Source: Bombyx mori (Eukaryota; Arthropoda; Insecta; Lepidoptera; Bombycidae). From it: DNA of 64,000 nt. The stretch is from contig NC_085128.1 of assembly GCF_030269925.1 (NCBI RefSeq), forward strand, positions 7,256,501 through 7,320,500. The letters run 5' to 3'. Positions 28,401 to 37,800 of this stretch are shown here, piece after piece. The position numbers and the translations under genes were made by a program. The notes beneath the pieces were generated by a model that was given only the letters and a program-made list of their open reading frames with translations, ran no database searches and had not been told where the DNA came from. Position 1 is the first letter of the stretch. Every line of letters begins with the position of its first letter.

Positions 28401-31045
28401 AATGACAGTACTTTAATTTTCTGTTTTTACATGATGCAGAACAGAACTTTCCTTCGCAATTGATTAACGATAAACTGAGTAAGTCCGACAAACAGGACGG
28501 TACACAGGCACACGTGTCCATTCGAAAATAATGCGATAAAAGAATACGATAAAATAACAACGTTATTTAGTTCCAAGAAATAGAATAAGTTCAATATTCA
28601 CGAGAAAATAATACAAAAACAATGATAGGAAGTTCCACGAAAGTTAAAAATGAGTCATAAAATAGAAGATGTTAAATTTGTGATTTGGTTTGTCATTTGT
28701 TCCTCCTAAATAATATAAATAAATAAATAAAGCTCGGCTGTCGCTTATAGAGGTATAGATAGGTAGCAGTCTCACTTACGGAGGTCCATGAGAAAAAAAC
28801 GACTCTCTCTTACAGAGGTTTGTTTCTCGCTAATAGAGGTTTTGGGAGCTTAAAATGACGGGTCCTTGCTATTACTCTCACTTATAGAGTTTTCTTACTT
28901 ATCCAGGTTTGACTGTATAACGTAAATGCGCCACCCACCTTGAGATATAAGTTCTAGGGTCTCATGTTTTAGTTACAACTAAAAGAGACTTGATAGATCC
29001 TTGCATTTGTTATTGATAAATCTGTTTTCTTACATGCAGATTCGGTCTCATTTTATATCAATTTAAATTAAATAAATCTTGGCTATAACTTTTAAGCGAA
29101 AGTAAACAAATAAATGAAATGTTAATTATAATATAGTTATTGCAAAGTACGAGCACGCGTGGCCGTTATTTGTAGTTGTAATCGTAAATACACACTTTCG
29201 TTAGTGTGTGTACCCGACGGAGCGGTCAGTAGCGAGTGAGCCGTCGCTCGAGTCACTTGTACTTGTTGTTTCCACGTTTCTACTGTTCACGAAGTATGGT
29301 CAGCATATCAAATCTTAAAAGTAAAATTATGAATAAATTAATTAAATTCATATTTAATTATTATTTATTAATTTATTGATTCATTTTAATATAAATATCA
29401 GTGAAGATGATGACAGTGACAGTGTAGAAATGTTCGATGAAGGTAGTGATATAAATTAACATGATTTTTTAATAATAATAACTGAGAGAGCTTTTTATTT
29501 TGTGTAGAGTTAAGGTATTGTTAAGGATTACATTTCTTTTGTGTTTATTTTATTTCCTACCTGCAATTAATTATTATTACTAATGTAAATTGGTAGTTGC
29601 TTTAACAATGTTGTTTATTTTTATTTTGACTACTCCTAATATATGAATTAAAAAATACTTAAAATATAAAAATAGTTGAAATTCATAACTTGAATTAAGG
29701 AATTTTTGTTTGCTAACCCTACGTGCTCTCACACGTACATTGACGCGTAAACAGATTGATCACTTACACAACTAAGGGCGACGCGCAGTCGTACTTTGCA
29801 ACAACTATAGTTATCGACAACTATTTCGACGGTAACCGCTTTATATTAGGTGGGCTATGTACGCGTTAGATACCGATGCAAATAAAACAGCCCAGAATAA
29901 AATTTTCAAGTAACAAGCAATCTAAAAACCATTATAAAATATCAAATTATTCATTTAAAACAGGAGCTTGAGTTTCACGGTTCCATGTTTTAGTTCTCCG
30001 CTTGATATAATTGAAAAACAAATAAAATAATTTACTTATAGTGAAGGTTTTGTAATCATCACACACTAATAAATTCAAAGTCGTCGTGGCCTAAAGGATA
30101 AGACGTCCGGTGCATTCGTATCTAGCGAAGCAACGATGTTCGAATCCCGCAGGCGGGTACCAATTTTTCTAATAAAATACGTACTTGACAAATGTTCACG
30201 ATTGACTTCCACAGTGAAGGAATAACATCGTGTAATAAAAATCTAGGTAGATACAACTACCCCGCCTACTACCCTGCCTTGAAGCAGTAATGCAAAACAG
30301 CAGTAAGCAGTTCGGTTTGAATGGTGGGGCAGCCGTTGCAACTATACTGAGACCTTAGAACTTATATCTCAAGGTGTGTGGCGCATTTAAGTTGTAGATG
30401 TCTATGGGCTCCGGTAACCATTTAACACTAGGTGGGCTGTGAGCTCGTCCCATCTACGCAATAAAAATAATAATAAAAAAGGCCTAATATTAACCGACGA
30501 GCACAAGCAAAAAATTTGTCCGAAGACCGACTGCAGCGTTTAGTTACTAACAGTAAGCCCCATGAGTATTTTATCTCCTTGCTGTCTGAAATTCGCAATA
30601 ACTTACCGTATTGCCATTGACTCGACAGATGCAGGGAAATAATTATCGGGTCTGTGCTCCGTCCACGGGTAGGCTTTAGAAAAACATCCGTAGATGTCAT
30701 AACATCGCTCCAGTTCCATATCATCTACAATAGGCATAAATGTATCTTGTGAAACTCACACGTATATTTATCAGTGTAAAATGAGTACGTTATGATTTGG
30801 CCGGTGCATGGTGTACGGTGGATAAAGATACATAAAAAATATGGCACATTAATAAAGTACATAATGATCCGAAACTAGTACACGATGCGGCTTAAAAAAG
30901 AATCAATCACAGTAAAATAAAGGTAATGTAAAAACTTACCACTAAATCCTGCAGGGAAATTAGTGACATCCGTCGAATTCTGCTTCTTCATCAAGAGCAT
31001 GATGGTCTGCAGCATCAACGTTGCACTCGTTCGATTGTACATCAT
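19478..31045 (-). CDS. Pancreatic-type triacylglycerol lipase with PLAT domain, 10 exons
   Basis: Spliced by hand: exons 31045-30940, 30724-30607, 26040-25893, 24885-24724, 24643-24548, 24470-24323, 24054-23837, 22248-22083, 21179-21041, 19673-19478. Every junction has GT/AG and matching phase, giving 1497 bases and 498 residues. The a/b-hydrolase part shows the CYDIYGCFS entry motif (about 44-52), the oxyanion HGF (114-116), VDWRGG, nucleophile Ser195 in GHSLGAH, Asp223 in [15 protein letters not shown] (268-277), and His306 in GCNHERS. A C-terminal PLAT/lipoxygenase-homology domain (about 387-498) starts at [12 protein letters not shown] and ends with NPMTWRL and a final beta strand. Many insect neutral lipases lack this domain. 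A weak hydrophobic N-terminus suggests secretion, but I am unsure of the first exon; an unseen upstream exon is possible. The likely substrate is triacylglycerol or another neutral lipid ester at a lipid interface. All catalytic residues are intact. Confidence 0.93.
19674..21040. other. Lipase last intron, with an orphan promoter-like cluster
   Basis: The 1.4-kb intron between lipase exons 9 and 10. Apart from the promoter-like cluster near 20.6 kb it is AT-rich and contains no recognised repeat. Confidence 0.6.
20603..20712 (+). promoter_or_regulatory. Promoter-like cluster, antisense in the lipase intron
   Basis: In order on the plus strand: CCAAT (near 20605), a perfect CRE palindrome TGACGTCA (20632-20639), a TATA box TATATAAG (20675-20682), and an arthropod-type initiator TCAGA (20707-20711) about 34 bp downstream of the TATA box. 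No coding region on this strand follows. It could be a solo LTR (U3/R part) or the promoter of a non-coding RNA. Confidence 0.45.
21625..21870 (-). mobile_element. Bm1 SINE, 5'-truncated, in lipase intron 8
   Basis: Poly-T start, 'attgcttagataggtggac', then all Bm1 body blocks in reverse to 'ggtcctaccaccagtaa'. It has the same orientation as the host gene's transcript. Confidence 0.92.
24945..25070 (-). mobile_element. Degenerate Bm1 fragment in lipase intron 3
   Basis: Weak but collinear matches to the middle of Bm1 in reverse: 'ctgccccacccttc.aa.cgaaa', 'cttcggggcaaaaaagaag', 'ccgcgcagactc' and 'ctaccatcaataat'. It looks much older than the other copies. Confidence 0.5.
25280..25398 (+). 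mobile_element. LINE 3' tail, family with 'ggtaggcagcggcttggc'
   Basis: Shares the terminal block 'cggtaggcagtggcttggc', 'gggcgacggtaaccactcac', 'aggtgggccctatgctcgtc', then 'tgcctacaagggcaataaaa' and a poly-A tail. The same 3' end occurs at 55938-56266, where reverse transcriptase coding precedes it, and reversed at 26329-26485. Confidence 0.75.
26329..26485 (-). mobile_element. LINE 3' fragment, same family as the 25.3 and 56.0 kb copies
   Basis: Read on the minus strand it encodes the end of the reverse transcriptase (a [15 protein letters not shown] run), then 'gtaggcagcgtcttggttt' and the gggcgacggtaaccac-type tail. It is older and lacks the poly-A. Confidence 0.65.
27150..28110 (-). 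mobile_element. Non-LTR retrotransposon, C-terminal reverse transcriptase fragment
   Basis: A frame of 173 residues (27488-28009) reads as the region after the reverse transcriptase core in Jockey/CR1-type LINEs: LLPILDYAD, then [25 protein letters not shown], and a late VRLWNFLPD block. The frame is open but lacks the N-terminal two-thirds of the ORF. About 330 bp of 3' UTR follows, to about 27150. It lies in lipase intron 2. Confidence 0.7.
28154..28982 (-). mobile_element. Bm1 SINE split by a nested DNA transposon
   Basis: The Bm1 sequence runs from the poly-T at 28154 to 28242, is interrupted, and resumes at 28916 with 'taacgtaaatgcgccaccc', fading out at 28982. Joining the two parts gives the normal order '..tagacatctacaacgtaaatg' apart from one base and the TA duplicated by the insertion. 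Only the 3' portion of Bm1 is present. Confidence 0.85.
28243..28915. mobile_element. 673-bp pogo-like non-autonomous DNA transposon inside Bm1
   Basis: Perfect 18-bp terminal inverted repeats CAGTCAAACCTGGATAAG, flanked by TA on both sides (28241-28242 and 28916-28917). The CAGT...AAACCT type of end and the TA target fit the pogo/Tigger group of Tc1/mariner; this family assignment is from memory of such ends. No transposase frame was seen. Inside there are at least six variants of a CTCRCTTATAGAGGT-type motif (for example near 28289, 28740, 28771, 28803, 28828 and 28878), which are related to the TIR itself. Confidence 0.85.
29136..29805. mobile_element. 670-bp DNA transposon with GTTRTTGCAAAGTACGA ends
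   Basis: The left end GTTATTGCAAAGTACGA and the reverse-complemented right end GTTGTTGCAAAGTACGA agree at all but one position, and the match continues more weakly (GCACGCGT/CTGCGCGT). TATA flanks both sides (29132-29135 and 29806-29809), suggesting a 4-bp target duplication. Internally a short acidic reading frame of the [16 protein letters not shown] type remains near 29405-29460, perhaps a relic of the autonomous protein. The superfamily is unknown to me. Confidence 0.65.
30080..30480 (+). mobile_element. Bm1 SINE, nearly full length with tRNA-derived head
   Basis: Starts 'tcgtcgtggcctaaaggat' (box-A-like) and has the box-B-like 'gttcgaatccc' 50 bp on. The linker to 'aacatcgtgtaataaaaatc' follows, then about 60 bp of the usual body is missing, and then the rest of the body to an A-rich tail at 30480. 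It shows directly that Bm1 is tRNA-derived. It lies antisense in lipase intron 2. Confidence 0.9.
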
Positions 31046-31195
31046 CCCTGAATCTGTTCTCGTACACACAAAAGGAACGCGAATTTCAAAGTGCACGTGG
31101 AAATGTCACAACGTGTGTACGTTTCGCGGGACCGGCAACAGCGTAATTTGATCCGAAATTGACCCGAACTGAAACGCTGCTGTAGCTAATCGTTC

Positions 31196-31244
31196 AACTG
31201 ACTAATGTTAAATGAAATGCGCGAAGTAAGAACTTGTTTATATA
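31196..31244 (-). promoter_or_regulatory. Putative lipase core promoter
   Basis: On the minus strand upstream of the lipase ATG (31045): TATATAAA at 31244-31237 and an arthropod initiator TCAGT at 31201-31197. The spacing of about 45 bp from TATA to initiator is longer than the usual 30, so the true start may lie between, near the TCATTT at about 31212. Either start gives a 5' UTR of 150-170 bases. Confidence 0.4.
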
Positions 31245-31245
31245 C

Positions 31246-31855
31246 ACTCGGTTGATGCACCTCGCGTACTTTCAATTGAGTGTCGCTACCAAACAGATCC
31301 AGCTTCTAGTTCGCAGACGTACCGGGATGCGGCGATAACAGGGGTTACGACGTTATCGTTCCACTACTAATTTGTTAAAAAACAATTGACGCACGAGCAG
31401 TCTGGTCGACTGTTAATCAGTAGGTACTTACATTACCTACTATTAATATACAATGACATGCCTATAGTTTCGTTTAATGGATTTACATTTAATAATGAAG
31501 CTGTGTTAGTTCCAAAAATACTGATCTATGATTGGCTTCTTACCGATACGATTCATTGAAGTCCTAGACTAGTGTACTTAATGTAAATATTTTAAAGCAT
31601 GCCTCGAAATGTAATGTGTATAATTTTTTTTTTTTTTTTATTAGATTTTAAACTAATATTAATCCGACAATCCAGCAATTAATCCGACTATGAAATTCTT
31701 AGATCCTAGCCTACGTCTATAAGCCTACAGACCTTGTCTACAAGGTCTAATGAGCACAAAATACCCCAAATAAGACGGGGCTGATTTATCCTTGACTTTG
31801 CGACTCCATGTTACATTATTATGGATATTATGTCGCCTCGTCCTAGTGTAGCATA
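31246..31855. other. Lipase upstream region
   Basis: No gene. A poly-T run at 31626-31640 followed by about 200 bp of moderately GC-rich DNA might be the reversed tail of an unassigned retroelement. Confidence 0.35.
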
Positions 31856-32133
31856 TGAGTCGACTATTATCAAAGGCGGCAATCTGACTTTTGGACAATG
31901 ATTGGTAAATCAGAAAAACGAATTATTGACTTTGTATTCCATTGGCAGTCACAAAACTCTTCGGAACGACATCTTAGATAAATAACAGGTTAACTATTAA
32001 CCTTTATTTAATGCATGTTTTGAACCGTATTCTTTGAAGGAGACGATTATATTCAAATAAATCTGTATTGACATATCAATAATTTTTTTTTGTCCAAATG
32101 CACAGATTGCCGCCTTTGATAATAGACGACTCA
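31856..32133. mobile_element. 278-bp MITE, copy 2
   Basis: Same length and nearly the same sequence as 14142-14419 (I see only about ten differences), with the same inverted ends starting TGAGTCG and flanking TA at 31854-31855 and 32134-32135. The near-identity suggests recent activity. Confidence 0.85.
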
Positions 32134-32890
32134 TATATAATATGGGATGGCATCATGATCAAAAGTTAAGGTATAAGCAATTTTAGATGACGGACTAAGT
32201 TTTGAGATAAAAGTAAAATAAAATATAAAAATGAAAATCATTATGAAACAAATGAGTTAAAGGAAAAAAAAATGGTAAACACATCTTACTTGGACTTTGG
32301 AACCGTTATTGATAGTTTCTTCTAATTAAAGATATAATTATTGAGCAAACATTGTAATCAACAAGCTGATTACAGCTGGAATACACGAAGTGCCCAAAAA
32401 TAGATTTATTTAATTAATTTCAATGGTCGTTGTTTTTAACGGCAGGAAAATGCTTTTATCCTCACACGCTGGGGGCAACGGGCGGGGTACATCGGAGTTG
32501 AAACAATTAAAATCTCCTGTTACTCAACGGCGTCGGAGCGTCGCCAGAGATAAAACTCGGTCGGGGCAAAGGAGGTGATGCGATGCGTTTAGCTCGCTTT
32601 TCTTATTACCTTATCACACGGGATACCTTACGTATGGGTCCATGAAGTCCGCTCCGGCAGGGTTCCAGCTTGTGACCCCAAAACCAGCTGTGCTGGGTTT
32701 GAACCAGCGTGAGTTGGAGAACAGTACGTCACTCCATTGTCTAAAGGTGTATGTATGCAGAGCGCTCACAAGAGGTCTTATATTATGTCATTATAACGAG
32801 ACTAAAAAAACTGGTCGTAATGGTTTTTGGGTAATGATTTAGTAGGATGCAAAGTATTGTGATTTCAAGTGACAGATTTCGATCGATATA
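32134..32890. other. Intergenic, nothing recognised
   Basis: A GC-richer patch at 32455-32720 holds an open frame (32642-32842, +), but it has no recognisable protein character. Confidence 0.4.
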
Positions 32891-34108
32891 ATAGGGGTTA
32901 TAGTATGAAATTGCCGTTTTATTGTAATAGGTGCTTCGAATTGACATAGAACCTTCATGGTTTGAGATTTTTGAGTGAAACTTTTTCAAATGGGACCTAA
33001 AAGGTTCTTCTTTTAAAAAATGTGCAATATTCAATTATCGACTTTCAGTTGTTTTTTTTATTCAGTTTAGACAAGAAAAATGGATACTTCGAAAATTCGA
33101 GTGATTTTGGATTAGAGTTCCGACGCGGAACTAGCGCTGTAGAAACAGCTCGCAATATCAATATTGCGTTTGGAGGGGACTGCTAATGAACGCACCGTGC
33201 AATTTTGGTTTAAACGCTTTTGTAATGGAAATTTTGATTTCAAGAACGAACCACGTGAAAGACATAATGAAAGACACATGTGAATAACAATGAATTGAAA
33301 GAGATGGTGGAAGCCGATCCGAGCTAAACTACCCAGGAATTAGCAGCATGGTTTAACGTTACCTTACCAACAATATTGACTCATTTGCGTCAAATCAATA
33401 AAATAAAATAAAATAAAATGAAAAATGGGTGCCTCATGATTTGACTGATATGCAGAAAGAAATGCGTGTTGAAACTTGTGTTGCCTTATTGAATCGATAC
33501 AGAAATGAAGGAATATTGGATCGAATTGAGACTGTTGATGAAAAGTGATTCTTTACGATAACCGTAAGCATAAAATGCAATGGCTGACTCCAGGTCAAAC
33601 GCCGCAACAGTGTCCTAAAGCAAAGCTTACCAATAAAAAAGTAATGGTAACTGTTTGCTGGTCTCAGCATGGTTTTTATTCACTATAGCTTTCTCTGATC
33701 TGGTCAAGCAATAACGGCAGATGCCTACTGTGCCGAACTCCGAACAATGATAGCAAAACTTGCAGTGAAACAGCCCCGACTCATGAATAGATCCTCACCA
33801 TTATTGCTCCATGATAACGCGAGACTGCAATTAGAAACCATTCGTCACCCTCCGTATTCGCCAGACCTTGCTTCAACGGACTACCATTTTTTTTCGTGAT
33901 TTAGACAATTTTCTACGCGATAAAAAGCTCTCTTCCCAGGAGGCAGTACAAAATGCTTTCACACAGTTTGTAAAATCTAAATCACCAGAGTTCTATCGCA
34001 AAGGCATAAATGACCTTCCTATTTTGATTAAATAATAATGTTAAATGAAAAAAAAAACGAATTTCAGTTATTCAGTACAAATCGGCAATTTCATAGTTTA
34101 ACCCCTAA
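32891..34108 (+). mobile_element. Mariner-type transposon, inactivated
   Basis: 1218 bp with inverted ends (ATAGGGGTTATAGTATGAAA on the left against TTAGGGGTTAAACTATGAAA on the right, both followed by TTGCCG) and flanking TA. Plus-strand translations give mariner transposase pieces in the right order: the helix-turn-helix region (RTVQFWFKRF), a WVPHDLT block, the T-V-D-E-K first-Asp region followed directly by a stop, the LLHDNARLQ block with the second Asp, and YSPDLASTDYHFF with the third. Several frameshifts and stops separate them, so the enzyme is dead. Confidence 0.88.
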
Positions 34109-34141
34109 TATACTGCTTCTTTAAAACCATCGTAAAACGCG

Positions 34142-34480
34142 CGTAAGAAGTTATACTACTTTATTTTTATTAAATTTATTTCTTTTTTTTATTTAAATTT
34201 TACTCAATTTAAAAAAAAAAACGATATAACAACTTCCTCAAACACGCATATTGGACATCCCTTTTCTTGACATCGTATAAATTCGGTAATTCTCGGTATG
34301 GTTCGGAAAGTTCACCTGCGGCTATATTCAGACTCGCCAAGTTACGTCGGTCGTATTGTAATGAGCGATTTAGTGGGCAACTTCATTCTGTTAATTTTGT
34401 GTCACGGTGCGCGCGCATCGTAAAATTTCACTCTCATCAATTTTTCATAAAGCGCCTAAAGAAGTATAACTTCAAAAACA
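34142..34480. repeat. Repeat with GAAGTTATAC inverted ends
   Basis: The left end reads 'cgcgcgtaagaagttatact'. The right end, reversed, reads 'tgaagttatacttctttag'. They share GAAGTTATACT as a short inverted repeat. The stretch 'cacggtgcgcgcgcatcgta' to 'agcgcctaaagaagtataac' looks like a dispersed silkmoth repeat I have seen before. No target duplication was identified. Confidence 0.4.
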
Positions 34481-34857
34481 ATTTAAACGCGTAGATAGTT
34501 CGAATTGAATAACTCTGTAGCAAAGCACTTCTCACTTCATGTGAATTGACTTAAAAATTAGGATAGTCGAGATTATTTCTTATTCCATCTTTATTGGACT
34601 ATACTTGACTCAAGTAACACACAAACTCAAGTAAAAAAAAAAACAATAATAATAATTTCATGCAAAATTATCGAATTACCTTAAACAGTCAGCTCATTTT
34701 AGAAAATTATTTCAACATAATTAATTATATAAATTCATCCAATAATAAACAATGGATAAACGTCAAAAACAGACAATTATTGGCTAAATAAAACAATACG
34801 AGTAGAAAACTTCAAATATTCACTATAAATTATACTATAAAAATAAAAGTATTAATG

Positions 34858-37800
34858 TTAAGAATGAAGTCTCCGAGATTTGTTTTTGGATGGAGTCGAC
34901 GAGAAATTGCAGTTGAACGTCATATCGTCGGTGAATATATCCGACATGGACATCGCATCTTTATTGCACGATTGAACCAGAAACCGATCGAAGTCGTCTG
35001 CGGTGCCCTCCTTATTGGCCATCTTCATTTCTGTTTCTTCAACGTTCGAGAACTTTTTAACCGAATTCTCATTACCGGGATAGAACTGTATACTGTCCGC
35101 GGAGTTCTCGTCTTTGAAACCACTGTCGACCCTCATCCAATGGACGTTAGAGATTTCCTTCAAAGCATTATTCGTTACATTACTCTTTGATATATTAGTT
35201 ACAGTCAGTTCTGATGGTTTTATGGCACTTTCGTAATAACTAGTACTAGCGTAAAATGTATTCTCGTTGAATCCGCTGTCGACTCTCTTGAAGCTGGTCG
35301 AGCAGTCGTCGCCGACTTTGGTGACGTCATTGGTCGCGCGTCCGTATTGAGATACGTTTTCAGTCAGAAATTTGAGATCAACATTATTAAAGTCTATCTT
35401 CTTGTGCTCCATACTGAGCAGATTGTCGGAGCCGTCCAAACTATTATCTAGAGACATGTGCAGAGGGCTCGCGGACGCCGGCACACGAATCTTACTAATT
35501 TCATGAGCACGATAGCTTTTGCACTTCCCTTTAATTGGCGTATCATCTAATATATTATTAATATTAATATTATGTATCCTAGTGGAAGACTGAATTTCGT
35601 TTGTTTGTAATTTAATGCATCCGTCTCTGACCGCTTGTTGCGCGTTTGTTTCTTCGACGATAGACCACGTGGCCTGCGCGTCCGGATGTGAACTGGACTC
35701 CGAATCCGCTGCAAGAAACATTTTAAATAACTTTAATATTCCTAATATGAAATTCAATTTGTTGTCAACATTTAAAATATTACTTAATTTGCGTAAACAC
35801 TGGTAGTAGGACCTCTTCTAAGTCCACACGGGTAGATACCAACGCCCTGCCTATTTCTGCCGTGAAGCAATAATGTGTTTCAGTTTGAAGGGTGGGGCAG
35901 CCGTTGTCACTAATCTGAGGACCTTAGAACTTATATTTCAAGGTGGGTGGCGGCTTTTACGTTGTAGATGAATATGGGCTCCAGTAACCACTTAACACCA
36001 GGTGGGCTGTGAGCTCATCCACCCTTAAACGCAACAAAAAAAATTTAAAAAAATCATCATCACTCAATTTTCTATTAAGTATCGAGAATTAATTATGGGA
36101 ATTCAGCTTTATTGTTCGAAAATTTTCTATCCCGTTTTATGTGAGGGATTAATTATTTCACTTCATTTTAAATTGTCAATAGCATAAAGCTTACCTTGTG
36201 ACTGATCGTGTGCTGACTCTTCAAAGCTTATGTCCATACTGAAGTCTAGTTTCTGTACGGACCGACTCCTGTGTAGGCTCGACATACTTAAACTACGTTT
36301 TTCTGAAAACGACAACGATGATTTCCGGCTTCGAGGCGGAGACTCTTTTAGTGACGCACTCCTCTTTATTTTGTTAGGTGTAATCTTACAAAAACACGGT
36401 CCCTTCTCTTCGCTGCGCGGGTCCGAGATGCAATCCAGGCATGTAGCCATCGCTTCGGATTCCGGCGAAGTGAAGTTGTTTTTCTAGAAAAATGCAAAAA
36501 AGTATTTGCAAGATTTATTTTGAGTTATTATTACACCAACTTCTTCGTCCTTAAATGAACATACAGTAAAAGCTCTTTATTCGCGGGGTCCTCATCATCA
36601 TGATGATGGTGTTGTTCCTTTAAAAATCTGCGAATACAGAAACCGTGAATATGGAATGGTAATTTACATAGGTTAATATTAAGGGATCATACGGAGGGAT
36701 CATAAGGGGGATACGTTCTTAGGAGACAAAATATACGCATATAAAGCGCGTCGTCGTCTACATATTACTGTTACTGGTGGTAGGACCTCTTGTGAGTCCG
36801 CGCGGGTAGGTACCACCACCCTGCCTATTTCTGCCGTGATTACTGGTGGTAGGACCTCTTGTGACTCCGCGCGGGTAGGTACCACCACCCTGCCTATTTC
36901 TGCCGTGAAGCAGTAATGCGTTTCGGTTTGAAGGGTGCGGCAGCCGTTGTAACTATACTGAGATCTTAGAACTTATATCTCAAGGTGGGTGGCTCATTTA
37001 CGTCGTAGATGTCTATGAGCTCCAGTAACCACTTAACACCAGGTGGGCTGTGAGCTCGTCTACTCATCTAAGGAAAAAAAAAAAAAAAAAAAACAATCAT
37101 ATGCCTAATGTTACTACATTCGCGGTATAAGTTCGCGGAATTAGAATTAGTTTGAATCTTGTACATTAAATGAAATTTAAATTTTTAAATTAAACCATTT
37201 ACGGTTGGTTGCGCATGCGCCGTTACGTCATCGCCGGGTATTACTAGATGTAACCGCACGCGACGCCGAAGCGCCACCTCGCTATTTCACCAAAATCCGT
37301 CTTTAATTAATCAATAACACCTCCTCCTTTTTAGCATAGTTGTATTAAGATCTATTTTACTTTTATATTACACGCGTTTGCAAAGGAAATTCGGTTGGAT
37401 ACCTACATATTCGAATCCTTTTTACCAATGGGTATGTACCGATTAGATACAGCGAATAAATAAATCTTTAGCTGCGAATATAGGAATTGGGTCGAATTTT
37501 TTTTAACTCTAGAATAGTGAAAACGCGAATGAAGGATGCGCGAATAAGGAGCTTTTACTGTACTCGACTTTGTTTGTTGAGGTAGTCCACCTTGTTTCAA
37601 GATCTTGTCTAAACAAACAGGCATGTGGTCACTTGCTTGCCTGAGACGTGAGGTCAAACTCAGTTGTTGTATAACGGCTGTCCTACTCTTCAAACTGGAA
37701 TACATAATTGATGTAGATTCAGTGCTTCCTTAATTTATACCAAATGAGTACTTGGGTTTTTTAAGTTCATGTACTTCTTCTTCTTCTTAATCCTAGTCAT

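Noticed and set aside
30080..30165. tRNA gene
   Set aside because: The box-A and box-B-like sequence is the tRNA-derived head of a Bm1 SINE; the cloverleaf is degraded and the Bm1 body follows.
30428..30724. 98-residue minus-strand frame over lipase exon 2
   Set aside because: Wrong frame. The phase from exon 1 gives the true sequence with the CYDIYGCFS lipase motif in another frame.
30875..31096. Longer start for lipase exon 1 upstream of 31045
   Set aside because: The frame opens at a GTG, not an ATG; the first ATG is at 31045.
33434..33670. 78-residue minus-strand frame
   Set aside because: Shadow of the mariner transposase remnant on the plus strand.
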